From: Ancylomarina sp048268005 | Lineage (GTDB): Bacteria > Bacteroidota > Bacteroidia > Bacteroidales > Marinifilaceae | NCBI GenBank assembly: GCA_048268005.1 | Contig: JBLWWJ010000001.1 | Span: 1,054,001-1,118,000 of the forward strand | Direction of reading: 5' to 3' | DNA length: 64,000 nucleotides | Shown: positions 61,810 through 64,000 of the stretch, in pieces | Layout of the letters: every line of letters starts with the position of its first letter | Position numbering within the stretch: the stretch's first letter is position 1 | Notes under the pieces: generated by a model | The model's input: the letters and a program-made list of their open reading frames with translations, nothing else | Told to the model about the DNA's origin: nothing | Database searches by the model: none | Made by a program: the position numbers and the translations under genes

Positions 61810-61898
61810 CTAAAAAAAACTAAATGTCATGCTAGGTGATTAGCCGTTCGATCCAGATAGCCATCGAGAGTACACGCATCTTAGCAAGACCGTTAAGA
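61806..61898 (+). repeat. Isolated attC-like element behind the DUF6090-type gene
   Basis: AACTAAATGTCATGCTAGG at the left and CTTAGCAAGACCGTTAAG at the right match the halves of the array elements. Outer R' is GTTAAGA, close to GTTRRRY. The inner stem is weaker than in the array elements. Confidence 0.6.
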
Positions 61899-61920
61899 AC
61901 CAAGTAAAATTAGAACCGCA

Positions 61921-62931
61921 TTGATGAAATTATATTGCAAATACCTGATTATATTTCTCCTGATCGGCCTCACAAGTTGCCAAAAGGATGAGCCAATTAT
62001 TAAATCAGAATATGAAAACTATTTTGAACAATTTTGGAAGGATTTTGATAAAACCTATTCCTACTTTAGTCTGAAACAAATCGATTGGGATGTTGTATAC
62101 CAGGAGAGTAAGAACAGGATAAACCCGGAAACCACTTCGGCCGAATTTGAACGTATCCTTGCCGACATCATCCTTTCGCTTAAGGATATGCATGTTCGTT
62201 TAATTACCGATACGAAAACCCACAGATACTCTAATAGTAACTTGTTTGAACGCAATTCACCTGCAAATGCAAACAGGTACCTGACTTCAGTTCGGCTTAA
62301 TTCTCAGGAACTTACCATTGGCGATATTAAAAATACTAATATTGCTTATCTAAGAGTGAAAAACCTAAACCCAGCAGGCGCTTTTAACCCACTCAGCTCG
62401 GTACTGGATGAATTACCTTCGAAAGATGGTTTTATTCTGGATCTTAGAGATAATTCTGGGGGTAATGATGGTATTGCTAAGGAATTTGTAAACCGATTAA
62501 CACATAAAAATGTGGTGCATGGCTATGTGCGTGTCAGAAACGGATCCGGTAGAGATGATTTTGGAGAATGGTATGAACGTCGATTGACACCTAACAGTCC
62601 AATCGATTTTAATAAACCGATCACGGTATTAACTAACCGTTTTGTTGTAAGTTCGGGTGAAGGTTTTGTCAGCATGATGATGGTATTACCCAATACCACT
62701 TTAATTGGGGATACGACCAGAGGGGCTACAGCTAATCCTAAAGAGTTTACATTACCCAACGGATGGAGATATTGGGTTTCGAGCTGGCAGGCAACAACAT
62801 CAACGCATCAGCTAATAGAAGATCAGGGTATTGATCCGGATATTTTGGTGACAAACACGGCAGCATCGATGGAAGAGGGCAAAGACTTAATCCTTGAAAA
62901 AGCCATTGAGGTAATTCAGAGCTCTAAATGA
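61921..62931 (+). CDS. S41-family peptidase lipoprotein
   Basis: This 336-residue lipoprotein has a signal ending LTSCQKD. After an N-terminal helical domain (about 25-100), the core has IAYLRVKNLNP and GFILDLRDNSGGNDGIA, typical of the S41 fold before the catalytic region, then TNRFVVSSGEGFVSMMMVLP with the SSGE site (244-247) and GDTTRGATANPKEFTLPNGW. No PDZ domain was found. It is related to tail-specific/carboxy-terminal processing proteases and likely acts in the envelope. It follows the DUF6090 gene and attC-like element. Confidence 0.88.
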   Translation: MMKLYCKYLIIFLLIGLTSCQKDEPIIKSEYENYFEQFWKDFDKTYSYFSLKQIDWDVVYQESKNRINPETTSAEFERILADIILSLKDMHVRLITDTKTHRYSNSNLFERNSPANANRYLTSVRLNSQELTIGDIKNTNIAYLRVKNLNPAGAFNPLSSVLDELPSKDGFILDLRDNSGGNDGIAKEFVNRLTHKNVVHGYVRVRNGSGRDDFGEWYERRLTPNSPIDFNKPITVLTNRFVVSSGEGFVSMMMVLPNTTLIGDTTRGATANPKEFTLPNGWRYWVSSWQATTSTHQLIEDQGIDPDILVTNTAASMEEGKDLILEKAIEVIQSSK

Positions 62932-63005
62932 TAAGAGAGTTTATAGTACAAAAGGATTTGTTAAAGGTGAAGAAAAACTATATAATGATTTAAAATGATA
63001 AATAA

Positions 63006-63425
63006 ATGGACTTAAACAAATTGATTTTTAATATCACAATTTTCGTGTTTTCTTTGGGTGCAAGCTCAGTATTAATGGCACAAGATAGTCAATCAACCGA
63101 TTTGAAAGATTTTAAGCTTGTTATTGAAAAAACGGAAGATGGGATAAAACTCCAATGTAAAAAAGGAGCTGCCTGGAAAGAACTAACTTATCGTACCTGT
63201 GATTTTAAAGAACAAGCAATAGATGAATTTGGACTGACAAATTTGAAAAAGAAAACTTTGGAATCTGACAACAAACTTGCTGATTTTTTAATTACAATAA
63301 AACAAACCGATAGGGGTATAAGTTTAAAAGGAATAAAAGGAACTGCTTGGACTGAGTTAAGCTTTTCTTTATCGGATAATGGAACACAAAGCATAGATCA
63401 AAACGGAATGACTCTATTAAATTAA
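63006..63425 (+). CDS. Secreted protein of two internal repeats
   Basis: This is a 139-residue precursor with a signal peptide (about 1-25, ending LMAQ). Two units follow: FKLVIEKTEDGIKLQCKKGA with AWKELTY, AIDEFGLT, and FLITIKQTDRGISLKGIKGT with AWTELSF, SIDQNGMT. Each repeats the order V/I-x-K/I-x-x-x-x-G-I-x-L, G-x-AW-x-EL, and AID/SID. The fold and role are unknown; I know no named family. Confidence 0.7.
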   Translation: MDLNKLIFNITIFVFSLGASSVLMAQDSQSTDLKDFKLVIEKTEDGIKLQCKKGAAWKELTYRTCDFKEQAIDEFGLTNLKKKTLESDNKLADFLITIKQTDRGISLKGIKGTAWTELSFSLSDNGTQSIDQNGMTLLN

Positions 63426-63546
63426 GATCTGTTTGATCTGTGTTTATATCAGGTTATCTTAAGAACCCAAGAGTATAAGCGAGGGTGGAAAAGGATGGGG
63501 CATTTAAATTTATAATAAGGATTTATAAAAAACGAAGCAATATATT

Positions 63547-64000
63547 ATGGGAAACGGACTGGACGATTTATTAGGGGACGCGAAGAAAAAAGGGTCTGAA
63601 ATATGGACCAATATTAAAAGTGCAGGTAAGGACAAATTAAAGAACGGTATACAGAATTTAAACGATGCCTTACCGGAAATTGAAGAAGCTGGATTCATAC
63701 TTGTCCGCCTGGACGTGGATATTGCACTTCTGCCGCGTTTATTTGCACGTTTTAAGCAAGTAAACCTCATCAGTAAAGAAGAACGAGCAGCCATTCTGCT
63801 TAAAACCAAGAAAAATAAGTTTCTGAATTTTATTCTGATTGGCCTATTTAAAGCTGCAGACATTAAGAATGAAATTAGCATTGATAAGATTAACCTGGAA
63901 GAAATTGAATTGGAGATAGGCCTAACGCCTTCGGCCAAGCTCATCTTCCGTAGAGAGGAAAGATTGAGTTTAATGGAGAGAAAGGTTGAGGCTATTGATT
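63547..64000 (+). CDS. Hypothetical protein, 3' end outside window
   Basis: An open frame of at least 151 codons starts MGNGLDDLLGDAKKKGSEIW and runs off the right edge. It is rich in Lys, Leu and Ile, contains FILVRLDVDIALLPRLFARF and KLIFRREERLSLMERKVEAI, and has no signal peptide. Its helical, charged character suggests a cytoplasmic protein. The opposite-strand frame over this region is a shadow of it. Identity cannot be given without the rest. Confidence 0.75.
   Translation, partial: MGNGLDDLLGDAKKKGSEIWTNIKSAGKDKLKNGIQNLNDALPEIEEAGFILVRLDVDIALLPRLFARFKQVNLISKEERAAILLKTKKNKFLNFILIGLFKAADIKNEISIDKINLEEIELEIGLTPSAKLIFRREERLSLMERKVEAID

Noticed and set aside
63510..63944. Reverse-strand 144-codon frame
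   Set aside because: It is the shadow of the forward gene starting at 63547 that runs off the window.

Overview
The window is AT-rich and looks like a chromosomal segment of an anaerobic or facultative, probably marine member of the Bacteroidota (Marinilabiliales/Marinifilaceae-like). I base this on Bacteroidota-type promoters (TTTG, about 19-20 bp, TAnnTTTG), a CarboxypepD_reg-type TonB receptor, many Bacteroidota lipoproteins (SCxx, TCQ, SCGG), a FISUMP domain, a DUF6090-type protein, NagB-LmbE fusions and the lack of strong Shine-Dalgarno sites. No phage, transposase or CRISPR was seen. The organism call is inference from gene content.

Layout. 1-7050: amino-sugar module (3' end of a phosphohexomutase, FucP-like permease, NahK-like kinase, NagB fused to a PIG-L/LmbE deacetylase-like domain, CBM9-like protein, ROK kinase). 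7453-15149: cobalamin-riboswitch operon (TonB receptor, double PepSY membrane protein, BtuF/BtuC/BtuD-like ABC transporter). 16219-19959: 12S-like carboxyltransferase, a small MmdD/OadG-tail-like protein, and a 5S-like subunit fused to a biotinyl domain; the set fits a Wood-Werkman transcarboxylase. Its likely cycle uses B12-dependent methylmalonyl-CoA mutase, so B12 uptake next door makes sense. 20299-24297 (minus): two TPR/membrane proteins resembling Bacteroidota TPR-HTH regulators. 24868-32327: a run of poorly characterised envelope proteins, two blocks of which share a roughly 111-113 bp upstream element. 32530-33000: tRNA-Ser(TGA) with decayed tandem copies of its tail. 33267-37487: POT-type transporter and a Pif1-like helicase.

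39220-48523: the most unusual region. Single unrelated genes (AraC regulator, Crp-like regulator, CPBP protease, metallo-beta-lactamase fold, rhomboid, Ig/FISUMP lipoprotein, GIY-YIG-like protein) are separated by structured spacers. Four consecutive units have a perfect 9-10 bp inverse match between the start of the unit and the start of the imperfect inverted repeat behind its gene, as in integron cassettes and their attC sites. No integrase is present in the window, so this looks like an integrase-less attC cluster (CALIN) or a related recombination system. Three copies of a roughly 200-220 bp terminator-plus-promoter repeat punctuate the same region.

49086-64000: a 42-bp minisatellite before a gene of unknown function; a cluster with a chagasin-like inhibitor domain; a PAS histidine kinase; a CAP lipoprotein; a c-heme-type (DUF3365) histidine kinase; a transglutaminase-like protein without its cysteine; a DUF6090-type gene followed by another attC-like element; an S41 peptidase lipoprotein; a secreted two-repeat protein; and a gene cut by the right edge.
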